DNA of 64,000 nt from Actinomucor elegans (GCA_026027325.1 JAMSLZ010000005.1:2604001-2668000); one strand, 5' to 3'. Numbered from the stretch's first letter, positions 12,582 to 24,420 are shown. The notes: generated by a model not told the origin, from the letters alone. A program made the numbers and translations.

Positions 12582-14618
12582 TTAATCATCATCTTTATCA
12601 GAAGTAGAGGTTAGTTTCGTCTTTTTTCTACTACGTAATTGATCTAAATAGCCGGTATTGATAAAATATTCACTTAGCATAATTTCCAGCTCTTCAATGT
12701 GATCCGAACGTGCTTGTTCTCGAGCCAATATGGCTGAAAGTGTGTTTAGAATATCAGTAGTACGATCATCAGAAGGTGTTGTGTAATGAAGAGGTAATGA
12801 AGGCAATGACATGGCTGTAGAAGACGGTTCATAAGGCTGTGGTAGAGGGGATCCAATGCTGACATACTGTTTTTCCTCTATAATTGAAATGCCACTACCA
12901 CCATCGTCGCTTCCACTTGACAGTCTTTTGCTATCTACTGTGTCCAATAAATCTTCTTTAGGTGCTTGACTTTCTATTCTGCTCTGTGTTTCCGTAGGTA
13001 TCTGGTTGGCATTGTCTTTTGCTGTCTTGGTCCTTTTAGCTATTATTTTGCGCATAAAGCTCCTGTTTCGATCGTGAGAGGTAAAGGCGCTGTTTTTTAT
13101 GGACTTGTCGCTAATGAACCAGGGAATAAGAGAAAAATTCTTTTTGGCTACCATGGACTTCTCTGCAACAATTTCATCAGTAGAGGGATTAAATCTTGAA
13201 GTTGTCTCTACGTCTTTCTTGTCGCGTTTTTTCCTGTTGATAAACTCGGGAACATGATGGACTAGACCCCAGGGTGTAAGTCGAGTCATACCAAACATCA
13301 AGATGTAAAATGTAGTGAATATACCGTAGCATCCACCTGCAAGTGCAACAGCAGCAAGGACCGTATGCTGTCTGATTTCAGTCTATAGATTATTTGGGTT
13401 TAGTCAGCTGTTCAATTTTTAGAATAATTACAATCATACTTTGACATCGATTGTACTTTGTGCTAATTGTATAGAGAAGACGCCGTCGTACAACTAGAAA
13501 GAAAAAAAATGAATAAGATACTCTTTCTTCAAGTTCATGCAAAGGGTTTACATCTTTAGTAACGGCAGCTGGCGGAGAGGGAGGATTGCTTTGCAATGGC
13601 CAATTATGCTGGTAGTTTACTATTGTCATTATATTAATGAAATCAGGTTTCTATAAAGAAATGAATAAGATGAACATGATGATACATTTGTAACATACCA
13701 GACCGAGAATAGCGCCTGCATCTGATGATTTTACTGCGCGATACTTTTGAGGAGTGAAGAAGATATTAGAAGTATGATTGAGATATGAAGTAGATCTAGT
13801 AGCTCCCAGCTGAATATTTGCCATCATTTCTTTCTATATTATAACCAAAAACAAGGCTGTGTTAATTCATTTGCAGTTTAAAGTTTCTGGTTAACCCAAT
13901 CAGTGTAGCCAAAAAACCATGTACTATTGCATCTATTTCGTTTTGTATTACCTCAACAGTAATATTGCTAATGACATCTGGTCTCCAAGTGGTGAATTTG
14001 GGATGATAGAGCTGCACTGCAATAGCGGGTAGCGAAATGGTTGCATGGGTTACGTTGAATTGACTATCAAGGTGCCAGTAAAAGTCAATTCTTCGAATAG
14101 CATCTCGATTATCGCTGGTGAGGCCGGTGGCCATACGATATTTATTATGGACTGCAAAGTAATAGCATTTAGTTATGTCATCCGACTTGCCAGCTATGAT
14201 GTAATTATCATGACAGTTTGGTAAATCGACAGAAGTCCAGTTGTAATACATGGCAGTGCATGCAACAACTCGCAAAGTGGAGCGCTGTGCACAAATTTCG
14301 ACATCTGGCGTTTCAGTATCTGTTAGAATTTGTTCTGAAGAGATTTGAATCAAAGGTATATCATAGTAGATCTACTGAAGAAGGTTATTTCTTGATGGCT
14401 AGTGTCTTTATGTATGTTTTATTTATTTACTTGACTTATCAAATAACCGCAGAATGCCAAGAACAATATTCCCATTGATATAGCAGTTCCTCCTCTACTA
14501 TAAGCCAAAGGCTTTGGCTCCAGTGGCTAATAAAAGAATGAACAATTAGACTGTATTAAATTTTATCAAATGTCATGTATGTTACTCTTCTATACAACGC
14601 TTCTCCAATAAAATGCAT
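12582..14618 (-). CDS. Uncharacterised membrane protein, probably lineage-specific
   Basis: I do not recognise this gene. Exons inferred: 14586-14618 (MHFIGEALYRR), 14431-14526 (about 32 residues including a hydrophobic helix SMGILFLAFCGYLI), about 13896-14371, then exons near 13810, 13600 and 13450, and a last exon from about 13383 to the stop at 12582-12584. The region after the first helix has several N-x-S/T sites and paired cysteines (VEICAQRSTLRVVACTAMYY), as in a lumenal or extracellular domain. A second hydrophobic helix (LAAVALAGGCYGIFTTFYIL) precedes a long charged Ser/Lys-rich tail of about 230 residues. The likely topology is two transmembrane helices flanking an exoplasmic domain, with a cytosolic tail. 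The splice site near 13893 does not close cleanly in phase, so that junction is uncertain. Confidence 0.6.
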
Positions 14619-15763
14619 TTAGGGAATAAAGAAAAAGAACATCTGGTCCACGAGATGGCTCATATATAGTAGCAGGCTTTCATCGAATAATAACAAATAA
14701 TTGATACAGTACAGCATGCAACAACAACGTTTGTGTATAATTGAATGGCGTTATAGTTAATAAAGATGATTTTGTGGAACTTATTCAAGACATGTGCAAT
14801 AGAATATCTACCCATTGCCATTGCATACTTTCTAGAATAACAATGATAATTTGCGTTATTAATAGACCTTCCATCAAAAATGCTATCTATATGCTCCACA
14901 AAGTAAAACAGACGTTCGAAAATCTAGGCTTATTATAATAAACAAAACCAAGTTTATTCAAGTTAATGCAAGATATAAACAAGGTAAAAAAACGTGATTA
15001 CCAAGCCAATTTTTAGTTTTAGATTCATAGACAAACTAATGTTCAATGCGTTTATAATAGAAAGAAAAATGAATCGGCTTTGGTCAATTCAATTGGGTTT
15101 TTAAAATGGCAGATTCAAGGAAACTGGATTTATATTACCATCCAGCTTGCTGATCTGACAGTTCTTGCCATTTTAAGATTGGAGCGTTTCAATAATACTA
15201 TATTGAGATTTTTAGGAACTACCCTATTTCCAACAGCTCCGTATTTCTCAACCAATTTCAGTCAGTTGGCGTTTGTGATCAGCAACCAATACTCAGAAAG
15301 AAATGGATATTCCATTAGATCCTATATTTAATTGAAATACAGTGATTGTAAGATGTTATTAATGGCTATCAACTAACTAAATATTTGATATCCATTTGAC
15401 CTACCGATCATCAGGTCTCTCGATCAATCTTGGTTTAAAGGTACACGTTATAAGCGTTTCATAATCAGTTACCACCAAAAAGTAGGATCAAGTAGCATAA
15501 TAAATCACTTCTTTTTTTCCATTTTTGCCTTTTATGCTGATTATCTATATTAATCTCTATATAGCGCGTCCCAAACTTTTGTTCAAGGCAAAAATTTTGA
15601 ATAAATTAAGCCAGTCATGCTTGTAGATTTAGTATTATCGACTTCATGTGATTATAATAAGAAGTCTTTAATACAAACAAAAAAAAAAACTTACTTTAAA
15701 GTTCTGTATAGTGATCCATGAAGAATACTACAATTCCTTTGCTTTTCTGTATTAGATTACTGA
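14619..15763. other. Gene-poor interval
   Basis: No gene supported. Short open frames (plus 15080-15331, minus 14660-14899) have no family signal. A partial dispersed-repeat match (GGTCTCTCGATCAATCTTGG) is seen around 15413-15432. Confidence 0.35.
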
Positions 15764-16021
15764 TTATATTATACGATACCTAGTCTCGGTACATGGCCCA
15801 CAAGTATGGTATACAACTAACAGAATGAATCCGATTAAGCTAAAATGGAGGTCTTTATTACACTTGTTCGCATTTTCGTTAACAATGTCATTCAATTCGA
15901 AACCGGTTTCTCTGATCTTGATTGAGCCGCCATCGAAACTGGTGTTACGACTCCTCTTCCTTATAAGCCAAAATTTCCAAAACATACCAGCACCCTTGGT
16001 TGATAAACATCTTTTAGCCAT
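15764..16021 (-). pseudogene. Minus-strand half of duplicated cassette, copy A (remnant, unknown protein)
   Basis: An 85-codon frame begins with ATG at 16019-16021. Its central part (RNTSFDGGSIKIRETGFELN and onward) can be aligned with a translation of 24421-24590 (minus), which reads HNTSIDVTVKISENPFKFDE, and the DNA aligns over at least 150 bp. Both lie about 450 bp upstream of, and divergent from, a copy of the membrane-protein gene. The product is unknown. It may be the last exon of a decayed gene; I see no start-proximal exons or signal peptide. Confidence 0.4.
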
Positions 16022-16429
16022 TGCTTCACCGAGTATCTAGACATAAATGTTCAAAAAAGGCGCTTTTAGATCATGTACTATGTATTTGTAATACAAAATA
16101 GCTACTATTCAAAATTTTATTTTACTTATTGCTTGAACTGAAATGTCGCTATATAAATCATTTGTTTCTAATGTAGTAGACGTCTTTTAAATAATACAGA
16201 TCCTGTAAATGTAAAAACCAAGTCTATTGGGCAGTCATATACGCTTACAATAACAGAGAAAGAGATGTTGATGCGCGACGTCCAGCTGCAGTACCCGAAA
16301 AGGGGTTTTTTTTCTTTGTGTATTATAATCAAAATCAGTTCCTAGTCCTGTGTGACTCATTGCTTTACTTTGAAAGTATATAAATAATGATTATTAATGG
16401 CCCTTTTTTTTACTGCCATAATATACAAT
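16022..16429. other. Spacer between the two halves of cassette copy A
   Basis: AT-rich, no gene. It corresponds in position to 24604-25031 of the second copy and would be the shared divergent promoter of the pair. Confidence 0.3.
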
Positions 16430-17516
16430 ATGTATATATTATACGAAAGGTATGCCACTACATTGTAATCAACGATAACTTTCAATATAATTACCATTAT
16501 ACTATTAAGCATATCTAGATCTATTAAGCAAGGTTGGTGTACCTTACGGGAAGATGTTTCCAGCAAAAACGGTACAATTGTTCTCACCCCCTTGCCATCT
16601 AGTGACTCATTATTGATGATAGCAACCTATCCTATTAGGATTGCTCAGGAAACAGAAGAAACACTATGTGGTTTAAATCTCGGATACGACTGCCGATATG
16701 CCATACAAGTATATGCGTCTATTGTCTGGTGCGCGCTACTTCATCAGTTATGATCCCTAAGATGAAAAATACACTACTAATGTCTCTAGGTACAGCTCTC
16801 AATTTATAATGGTATGGTGTCCAAAATTCTGGCTAGAAAATGTCAACAAAACAAGATTCTCTCTGATATTAGCTATACCAGTTAAAAGTTATATCAGTGG
16901 TTCCATTGTTGAGGGGATGTACTCTTTTAAAAAAAAGCACCTTGTATTACTTATCTGGTGTGGTTCAGTACCTTTCAGCAATATTAGTGTTATGTACGTT
17001 CTTACAAATTATAGGTGCAGTGCACACAATGGACGTTTTACCAATGTGCACAAGTTATGTGCTACTCTATACTGTAATTCATATATTATGTAGTCCAGTC
17101 TACTGTTGTGAACCTGCCATATGTATACCTAAAAGTAATATGGAAGCATATACAAAGATTAATAGTAACTTATCATTCTGAGACTCGTATTTTTATATCT
17201 ATTCGTTTTTTCAAGACGTTTAACTGACTACAATCGTTCACTTTCTTCTGTTCATCCAGCTATATTTTATGGTCACATTACTGATTTACATCAACAGAAA
17301 CAACGTATTGCTATTGTTAATAAGCGTCATTTGGATATGTCCCACCACAATTGTATCTTTTCTTTGGTTTTTTGAAGATTACCAGGATATAATTAAATTA
17401 TATTATGACAGACATACTTCTCTTCGCACGGCTGCTGTACTAAGTTTGCTGGTTATACTGGTAGTTTGTTCTTGCATAAATGCCTTAGCCGAACAAAAAT
17501 ATCTAAGTAAAAGTTA
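16430..17516 (+). pseudogene. Decayed copy of the multi-pass membrane protein at 25032-26444
   Basis: The ATG at 16430-16432 aligns with the ATG of the intact gene: MYILYERYATTL followed by a TAA stop here, against MDVPYERNVTTL in the intact copy. Translation beyond the stop stays in register for about 20 codons (STITFNIITIILLSISRSIK against TTIISNVVTITLLGIYKPIK). Later matches are YISG...EGMYSFKK against YISD...DGFYSVKS; then a frameshift near the A-run 16929-16936; then HTMDVLPMCTSYVLLYTVI against HTMDVLSMYTSYLLLCVVI; then, in another frame, MVTLLIYIN against MIALLIYIN. The low-complexity repeat block of the intact copy is absent. At least one stop and two frame changes argue for a pseudogene rather than a spliced gene. 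Confidence 0.75.
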
Positions 17517-17579
17517 GTTTATACTGCATATAACTCACAAATAATGAACTCTTTTGAATCTTTGTATATTTCGTATAAT

Positions 17580-17850
17580 CTGGATCTAATGAATGATGGT
17601 CAATAGATCTCGCAGCCTATCTAGGTATATGTATAACAAGTATTTCATGCTCAGGATGAGTTGCTATATCTATCAGGACCTTTGAATAGTTGTATTATTA
17701 TCAATAAATTACATTCGTCAATAATTAATTGTGAATTGCATATATAGATCATTCGCAGATCTTTCAACCGATTTAGGTTCAATGTCACATTGGTTAAATA
17801 TTCTATACTCAGAATAAATCGCTGTACTTACTACAACGTTCACTAATAAA
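17580..17850 (+). repeat. Dispersed ~100-bp repeat, two adjacent copies
   Basis: The first copy (about 17580-17682) has GGATCTAATGAATGATGGTC and GCTCAGGATGAGTTGCTATA. The second (about 17743-17850) has GGTTCAATGTCACATTGGTT and TATTCTATACTCAGAATAAA. Both are in the same orientation as copy 1. Confidence 0.45.
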
Positions 17851-18150
17851 TATATTTAAGTAATTGAACTTTCTTCATTATTGATTGGCAGCATTGTCTT
17901 TGGCGACAGCACTTTTGACGATTCGGATAAACTACTACTACACTTGCTGTGATCCATATTATTAAACTCTGAATGTTCTATGCCCTATATCTATCAGAAT
18001 CCTTGCTTATCTAACATACCCCCTAATGAATATTGATAATGCTCGCTGTCTATTCATTTCATGATTTAGGCTTTGTATTCATTGATTCACCTAAGGGTGC
18101 TGGGTTTCATCATAAAACTGTATGTTCATTGGAAGGCTTACATTTTCGTC

Positions 18151-18185
18151 GGCCCTTGCGAATGCGAACCATCCCAAGGGCCAAT
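18151..18185 (+). promoter_or_regulatory. Inverted repeat plus CCAAT box upstream of RidA
   Basis: GGCCCTTG (18151-18158) and CAAGGGCC (18175-18182) are perfect 8-bp inverted arms separated by 16 bases, and the second arm runs directly into CCAAT (18181-18185). The element ends about 90 bp before the start codon and is markedly GC-richer than its surroundings. It may be a binding site for a dimeric regulator; this is inference. Confidence 0.4.
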
Positions 18186-18273
18186 CAAAGCGTTTCATCT
18201 TATAGACTCATCTTGAACTTGTACAGCAAAACATTTAAAATTCACCTTTTCTTCTTCTTCTTCCAACTTTAAA

Positions 18274-18909
18274 ATGTCCTTAGCTCGCGTCCGTAAGTGC
18301 CAACTTTTGTATTTAAATGAATCCAGTTGACTGAAAATTTAGATATGATTAGACACTGAATCTGCTCCCAAGGCCGTCGGCCCCTATGGTAAGTTTTGAC
18401 AGATACTAGAACGCGTCTCTTTTTTTTTAGTCTAAAACATCATCTATATAATAGCTCAAGCCATCAAGGCTAACGGCTTTGTCTTTACCTCTGGACAAGT
18501 TGCTATTGACCCTGCTACCAGTAAGTTTTTATATAGGAGAAAACTCGTATAGATAAATTAAGACGCGTTTGTTTGATAGGCAAGGTCATTGATGGTGAAG
18601 TCAAGGAACAAACCAAGCAAGTTTTGACTAACCTCACTGAGGTCCTTAAGGCTGCTGGTTCTAGTCTCGACAAGGTAGTAAAGACTACTGTTTTCCTTAG
18701 AGATATGAATGATTTCGCTGCCATGAACGAAGTCTACGCTTCTGTAAGTTATACAATGTCGCGATGCCTTTTTTTTTTTTTTCCCAGGCTTCTAACTTTA
18801 ATCCATATAGTTCTTTACTGCTCATCAACCTGCTCGTTCTGCTGTTCAAGTTGCTCGTCTTCCTTTGGACGTTGCTGTTGAAATCGAATGTGTCGCTTTG
18901 ACTGATTGA
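18274..18909 (+). CDS. RidA/YjgF/UK114 family enamine/imine deaminase
   Basis: Hydrolyses reactive 2-aminoacrylate and related imine intermediates released by PLP enzymes; fungal members (Hmf1, Mmf1) act in cytosol or mitochondria. Five exons join in phase: 18274-18292, 18353-18388, 18455-18520, 18580-18743, 18811-18909, giving 127 residues, the normal length. Family motifs: [44 protein letters not shown], and the terminal [20 protein letters not shown] with the conserved active-site arginine. With no N-terminal extension the product is probably cytosolic (Hmf1-like). Convergent with the Sel1-repeat gene, 85 bp between stops. Confidence 0.96.
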
Positions 18910-18994
18910 CTATGTAAATTGTAAAGCTCAAATAATATAAAGAATGATATCTATAAACAGCTTTTTTTTATTATTATTCCTTTTTTTTTTTCTT

Positions 18995-20449
18995 TTACAT
19001 AATAGTACACTTGTCTTTTTTCTTTCCTTGTATTTCATCCAATTGATCGATTCTTTTTTGAGCATCTTTACCAATGGTACCGCCTGTAGCAGCTGCTTTT
19101 TCCAACCATTTCCTTGCTTCTTCAAGATCGCTCTTGACACCACGACCTTCCGAGTACATGCCCGCTAGATTCACTTGAGCTAATTGAAAGCCTTGTAATG
19201 CAGCCATACGAAAGAATTCTGCGGCATTAAAACTATTGGCTTCGACGCCATGCCCCTTCAAGAATCGCAAGCCTACATTGTATTGTGCTTCTGCCATACC
19301 CTTGACAGCAGCCTTTTGGAAATGTTTGAATGCTTTGACTTGATCAGGTTCTCTTTGATCATTGGCTAAGCCCGAAGAACAATATACACCCAACATAAAG
19401 TTACACTGTGCATTACCCGTCTGTGCCCCCTTTCTAAAATAATCCATGGCTTTCTTGTGATCTTGATGCACGCCATAACCTAATCGGTACATGCGACCCA
19501 ATTCACTATAGGCATTATCGAGACCAGCTTGACCAGCAAGTTCGTAAAGTTTAATAGCAGCCTCCACACGATCAGGTTGTGTACGCATCAAGATGGCGGC
19601 CAAGTTCATCTGTGCGTAAGGGTGGCCTTTTTGTGCCAATTGGGACATGATCTTGATACCTTCATCTTGATTCTTGGGTGTACCACGATAACCACGATAG
19701 ATCATGTTGGCATAACTGAATGCACCTCGATCATCGCCCCTTTCCATGGCAAGTTTGTAGAGTGCAAGGGCCAGAGGTGCACCATCTAATAATAATAATA
19801 AAAAAAAAGTACCCTGGGTAAGTATTGTTGTTAGTTGAAAGAGTATAGAACTTACACTTGGAGCTTCTGAGCAAGATGTTACCAAAGGCTGTTAATTCTG
19901 CTGGTTTATTATCTACCACTTAAGTAAACTAACAAGTTATTTTTACAAGTACAAACTAAAGATGAGTTAGACTTACGCTGCAATAGCTTGTCTTGTTCAT
20001 GTTTATCATTCTTTAGATTATCAAGAACAAGCATAGTTAGTTCTTTTTGCTTTTCTATAGGCAAACTAGTCTGTTTGTGTTCCAAAGCCAACCCAAGCAG
20101 AGCATCATCAGGTAAAAGATCTATTATTAGTTAGCATAATGGGCTGTTGATTCTTGGATTATATTACCTTTGATGGTCACTTGAGCCAAGAATTCTCGGG
20201 CTGATACAATCTCGGGTTCTTCTTTCAGCAGTTTTTTGTCACTTTAAATAAAGTATATTCAGCATTGTATTGACATGTCATGTTGTGCAGCATTTACATT
20301 TTGTCATTAAGAAAGGGCTCAAAGATGCCGCCCATGGAAGCTTCGAGCTTTTTTGGCCGACTTGCATAAGCGCGCTTTGGTAACAATACAGTGGCGCGTT
20401 TTCCAACAGGTATCGCCGAGATACGCTGTAGTGCTCTTCTAGTGGACAT
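18995..20449 (-). CDS. Sel1-repeat (TPR-like) protein with C-terminal CaaX-like box
   Basis: Multi-exon gene starting at ATG 20447-20449 (first exon 20298-20449, donor phase matches the following exon). The protein, about 400 residues, starts MSTRRALQRISAIPVGKRAT, basic and Ser/Arg-rich like a mitochondrial presequence. The body holds at least five Sel1 repeats (for example AYSELGRMYRLGYGVHQDHK, AQCNFMLGVYCSSGLANDQR, AQYNVGLRFLKGHGVEANSF, AQVNLAGMYSEGRGVKSDLE). Such repeats scaffold protein complexes. The C-terminus is KKKDKCTIM, which fits a farnesylation CaaX box after a polybasic stretch. Yeast Chs4/Skt5 also combines Sel1 repeats with a CaaX box, but I see no stronger link. The two localisation signals conflict. 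Confidence 0.85.
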
Positions 20450-21130
20450 GGTAAATAGGACAAGGTTAAATCCCGAGAAAAAATAGAATGAAAAATGAGG
20501 GTGGGTAACCTCAATATGAGTTCAATCACCGCCATTGACAAATTCGAAAACGTGGTAATAAATACAATCTATGCGGTTATTTCATTATATTAATCTCCTT
20601 GAGTAAGATAAACCACCTGATGTTTACTGCATGGACGCTAGTGTGGTGATCTTTCATGGTAGCGGCAGCAGCATCAGCGGCAGCGGCAGCAACAGTAAAC
20701 TCGGTGCGTCTAGATTTTAGTTACGTATTCAATGATGTACCTTGATTGATGCAATTGAGAAAGCGCATAATAAGACCAATAAGGGAATAAAGCTTGTATT
20801 GCGCCCAAATGGTTTATATTTGGAATATGTACACATTGTCACTCAAAAAGAAAGTAACTTACGACGATATTATCAATGGCTAAAAGTGACGTAGACTTGT
20901 ATGCTGCATCTCTTTTGTATATAAAAAGAGAAGCGGCAGCAAACTGAAGCACAAGTTAATCATTTTCTTTTTTTTTTCTTTTTTTTTCTTTTTCTCTTTA
21001 TTTTTTCTTTTTTCTTTTATTACTATCTTTCCTTATATTACTTTCCTTTAATACATAATAAACTTGTCTTTATAACAAGTACGACCCTTACATATATATA
21101 TATATTATACAATAATTCATGTATCAGTAA
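20450..21130. promoter_or_regulatory. Divergent promoter region with GCGGCA-type tracts
   Basis: Lies between the Sel1-repeat gene and the coiled-coil gene. It contains a short trinucleotide-rich tract around 20660-20696 (AGCGGCAGCAGCATCAGCGG and following), a related GCGGCAGCAAAC at about 20932, and a long pyrimidine-rich block at about 20964-21020 that ends in TA repeats just before the start at 21131. No RNA gene seen. Confidence 0.4.
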
Positions 21131-22433
21131 ATGAATCTCGAAGAGAATGCCCAGGTACGACTGCACAAAGAAAAATTTAGATCATCGATTAATTTATATA
21201 TAATATATAGCTGTCTTTAAGTGATTCGGAGTCGTTTCATTGTAATAACTGGGCAATGAAACGAACAAGAGGTGATACAGTAATTCACATAACGAGATAT
21301 ACAATATATTGACATTTACAATAGAATCCTCATACACAAAACCTACAAAAAACCATCATAAATATTACCACACCGATCCTATAGACGAGCCAAATCGACA
21401 CTATTATCGTGAAAAGGTAAATGTAGGAGTTACAAGGAGAACAATGTATACTGACACGATTGAATCCCTTAAATAAAAATAAAAAAGCTCTGTACATCTT
21501 ATTCAACACCTTTAAGCAATAGTCATCACGAAGATTATTTCCTGCAAGAATCTTATTATGCAGGTCTCAAAGAAAAGAATCAATTTCTAAGAGAAATCAG
21601 CCAAGTCAGAGAAGAGATTATTCGCTTCAAGACTGAAATGAAAGGCTTGGCCAAGCAAATGGATGGCATGGAAATCGACCTGGTAAGTTACGCGTAAATA
21701 TATCCCATACTGGAATGCTAACCAATGAAAAAATAGAATCATTCAAAAGACAGAGTTCGTAAGTAGCACTTTAATAGTATCACCTTTTTTTTAGAGACTT
21801 ACTCTACTCTATAGATGAAATTGAAAAGGGTTTGACAGCAACGCAGGAAGTCAACGTCAATCTTCAAGTGTTACTAGAACGAGCAGTACATAAACAAAAA
21901 GAGTCAGATGTGTATGCGACGCGGGCGATGCGGCACATTCATACCAATCTAGCCACAGTAAGTTCAGCAATAAAACCAATCATATTTTACTTACGTGTTT
22001 TGAATAGGTCGTCTATGAAACTGGACAGTTACGTGGCAGATTGACTTCGATAGCTAATTATCAAAAGCAGCATCAAGGCAGTGTCAGTGACGTGGCAGAA
22101 CGAATGCGTGAATACACGCATATGCTAGAACAAGCACAAGATACGATACAATCATTACAAGAACCAAGTAATCGAATTCGTCTTTTACTATCTACCAGTC
22201 TAAACAGCGCTTCCACTACTTATTCCTCTTCTTCGTCTGACGAAGAAGAAGAAGAAGAGCTTAGTAAACCAATACCAAAAACAAATAACAATGCAGATTT
22301 ATATCGACATCGAATCATTCGGAAAAGAGCATCTCATCCTGACGTAGCCTTTACTCCCCTCTTACAAAAGAACCAAGACTGGCTACCTCAAAAGGGACTA
22401 AGAATCTTACTAAATGACTATCAAGGCTTTTAA
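21131..22433 (+). CDS. Coiled-coil protein of unknown function
   Basis: I do not recognise the family. The start ATG at 21131 gives MNLEENAQ, then exons from about 21215, 21317, 21488, 21738 and 21817, with the last part 22009-22433. The central part is charged and heptad-like (GLKEKNQFLREISQVREEII and onward, then QEVNVNLQVLLERAVHKQKE), consistent with a long coiled coil. Toward the C-terminus there is a Ser-run followed by an acidic run (SSSSSDEEEEEEL) and a basic stretch (RHRIIRKRASHP) typical of nuclear or cytoskeletal linkers. Total about 290 residues. Most splice phases close; the third intron uses GTGATA as donor, which is less usual. Confidence 0.6.
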
Positions 22434-22552
22434 ATCATCATCATACTATATTCCCCCCGTTGTGTTTACGTTGCACAATAACAGAGTAGAATAAAAGGAT
22501 TTTTTTAACCTTTCTTCTTTTTTTCATGCTTTTTTTGTTTTAACTATATAAT

Positions 22553-22759
22553 ATGACCATGAACAATTCCAAAGGCTTCGCTGGCCAATCTCCCATCATC
22601 ATGGGCGCTTTGATTCTATTACTAGACTTGTGGGTCCTCTATGGCGCGTTCATGTCATCGAGATCGATTGCTTTTAAAGTTGGCTGGACGATCACTGTTG
22701 TGTTGTTTCCCTTTGGTGGATTGATGCTCTATTTGCCTGTCTCATATCTATTATCTTGA
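22553..22759 (+). CDS. Small two-helix membrane protein, PLDc_N-like
   Basis: A single exon of 68 residues with two hydrophobic helices (IIMGALILLLDLWVLYGAF and WTITVVLFPFGGLMLYLPV) separated by a short basic turn (SSRSIAFKVG). The pattern of a first helix with Leu-Asp, then K-x2-W and F-P-x-G-G in the second, resembles the phospholipase D N-terminal transmembrane domain (PLDc_N), which also occurs as a stand-alone small protein. Function unknown. Tandem with the coiled-coil gene, 119 bp downstream. Confidence 0.7.
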   Translation: MTMNNSKGFAGQSPIIMGALILLLDLWVLYGAFMSSRSIAFKVGWTITVVLFPFGGLMLYLPVSYLLS

Positions 22760-24420
22760 CCATTCTATATATCGAATGATATTTCCAACTGTACATACTA
22801 CTTTATCCCTGCCAAATACCTGTTTATCCACTTTTTATTTTTTTTTATTTTTTTTTTATTTTATCACAAGACTTTACAGCTTGAATTTACAAATCACACA
22901 CACATGCAGCATTTACACAGTCTAGTCATTAAATGAAAAAAGATTCCCAAGCAACTGCTAGTTACTGTTTATATGAATTTTTTTTAAAAATGCATGAAAC
23001 GGAGAAACCACTAAAAAAGTAACCTGATTTTTAACTAGGTCAACGTTAATAGTATACGGATTCTTGATAGTGTGCCTTGATTTCAATTTATGGCAACCAA
23101 TCGCGTTGTTGATATATATATATATATATAATAACAAGTCCAACTATACTTTACCATGCATAGTTGCAATAGGAATTATATCTTTAAGACCTCTTTTTAT
23201 ACCATACAGTTATTATCACATCATCATACGGGATTTGTATTTTATTGGTTGAAAGTGTTTTAACGTTGGGTCTGCCGTTGCTACAGAGGTACAAACTTTT
23301 TTTTTTCTCTTTCTTTTGGCATGATTTTTTTATATCCATATTTGATGTAGGATTGAGTAATGGTACACCTAATATTGCAAAGATCATTTGTTTAATTCAC
23401 TGAGTTATTATTTATTAAAATCGAGTCTGTGAATTGTCTAGATAGAAATATGGTATACTTTGAGTATTTTATAAAAATAAAAGATAAAAAAAAAATAAGC
23501 TTGCATGCTTTTAGTCCTCATTCATCTATTGTTTGATTATATATCAAAATATCATTTTTAAGCTTCATGAAAAAAAAACCATAGATATTGAAAAATTTAC
23601 ACCAAATTTTTTTTCTAGAAGCCAGTCGTATTTAATGCCTCTACATTCCTCAACTGATTTCAGTTTAATATCACATTTGAAGAGAGGTGCATATTCAAAG
23701 TAAAGTACTGTGTTCACTAGAACCATTATTTAATAGAAAAATATTCTATATTTGCGATTGATTGTTAATTCATGCATGTCATATGATCTAGTTCTAATAA
23801 TCAACCGATCTCTCAAATGATGATCGAATGTCATATATGAATAGTAGTCTGCATTTACAAAGTAGCGAATAATAGATTATAATGCTTACTTGATAAAAAT
23901 ACAACAAATATATAATTCTGTTGAAAGTAAAGTATATATATTTCACACTCTCGAGATATACTAATTTCCGTATCATCTCTCCATCGATTCCGGTTGATGG
24001 CTCATGGTATAAGTCCTTCTCCGTACTCAGAATATTACATTGCTATATACTCATTAAAAGATTTCACCAAAGGATAATGTTTGGTAACTGAGCTGCTTAT
24101 CACTCATACTAGAGAGACATTTGCATTAGTTATCTAATTGTCTCCAGTACATCCTTCAAACATCTATTACCACATCCAGAACTTTAATTAGACTAGGATT
24201 ATTGTTTCCTTCTGTAGTTTTTTTCGATGAATACAACATGGTAACTGGTTTGTACTGGCATTTTTTAATGACTTTTTAGCTGATGAAATGCTTCCGTCAC
24301 AATGGTTGCTCACTTTCTTTTGTAGGGTATCTTGCAATGATTCATGAAGGAACGTTTTTTTCTCTATTCTTTTATTATACATTGTTCAAGTTATAATGCA
24401 AGATCTAGTTCTTTATATAC
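22760..24420. other. Gene-poor interval with TA tract and three dispersed-repeat copies
   Basis: No gene recognised. A TA dinucleotide tract lies at about 23112-23131. Degenerate copies of the ~100-bp repeat occur at about 23650-23735, 23780-23845 and 23988-24073, all in plus orientation. Short open frames here lack protein-like features. Confidence 0.35.
23650..24073 (+). repeat. Dispersed ~100-bp repeat, three diverged copies
   Basis: Landmarks: TCAACTGATTTCAGTTTAAT with TATCACATTTG (about 23650); ATGATCTAGTTCTAATAATC with GATCTCTCAAATGATGATCG (about 23780); CCGGTTGATGGCTCATGG with GTACTCAGAATATTACATTG (about 23988). They align with one another and with the 17.6-17.8 kb copies. Confidence 0.4.

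Larger units (their letters stand above)
17517..18273. other. Intergenic with three dispersed-repeat copies and the RidA promoter
   Basis: Degenerate copies of the ~100-bp repeat lie at about 17580-17682, 17743-17850 and 17950-18005. The last 130 bp form the RidA promoter with an 8-bp inverted repeat and a CCAAT box (listed separately). Confidence 0.4.

Noticed and set aside
16430..17516. Treating the 16.4-kb locus as an intact intron-containing gene
   Set aside because: The paralogue is intronless, and the frame breaks fall at an A-run and at a substituted codon rather than at GT/AG borders.
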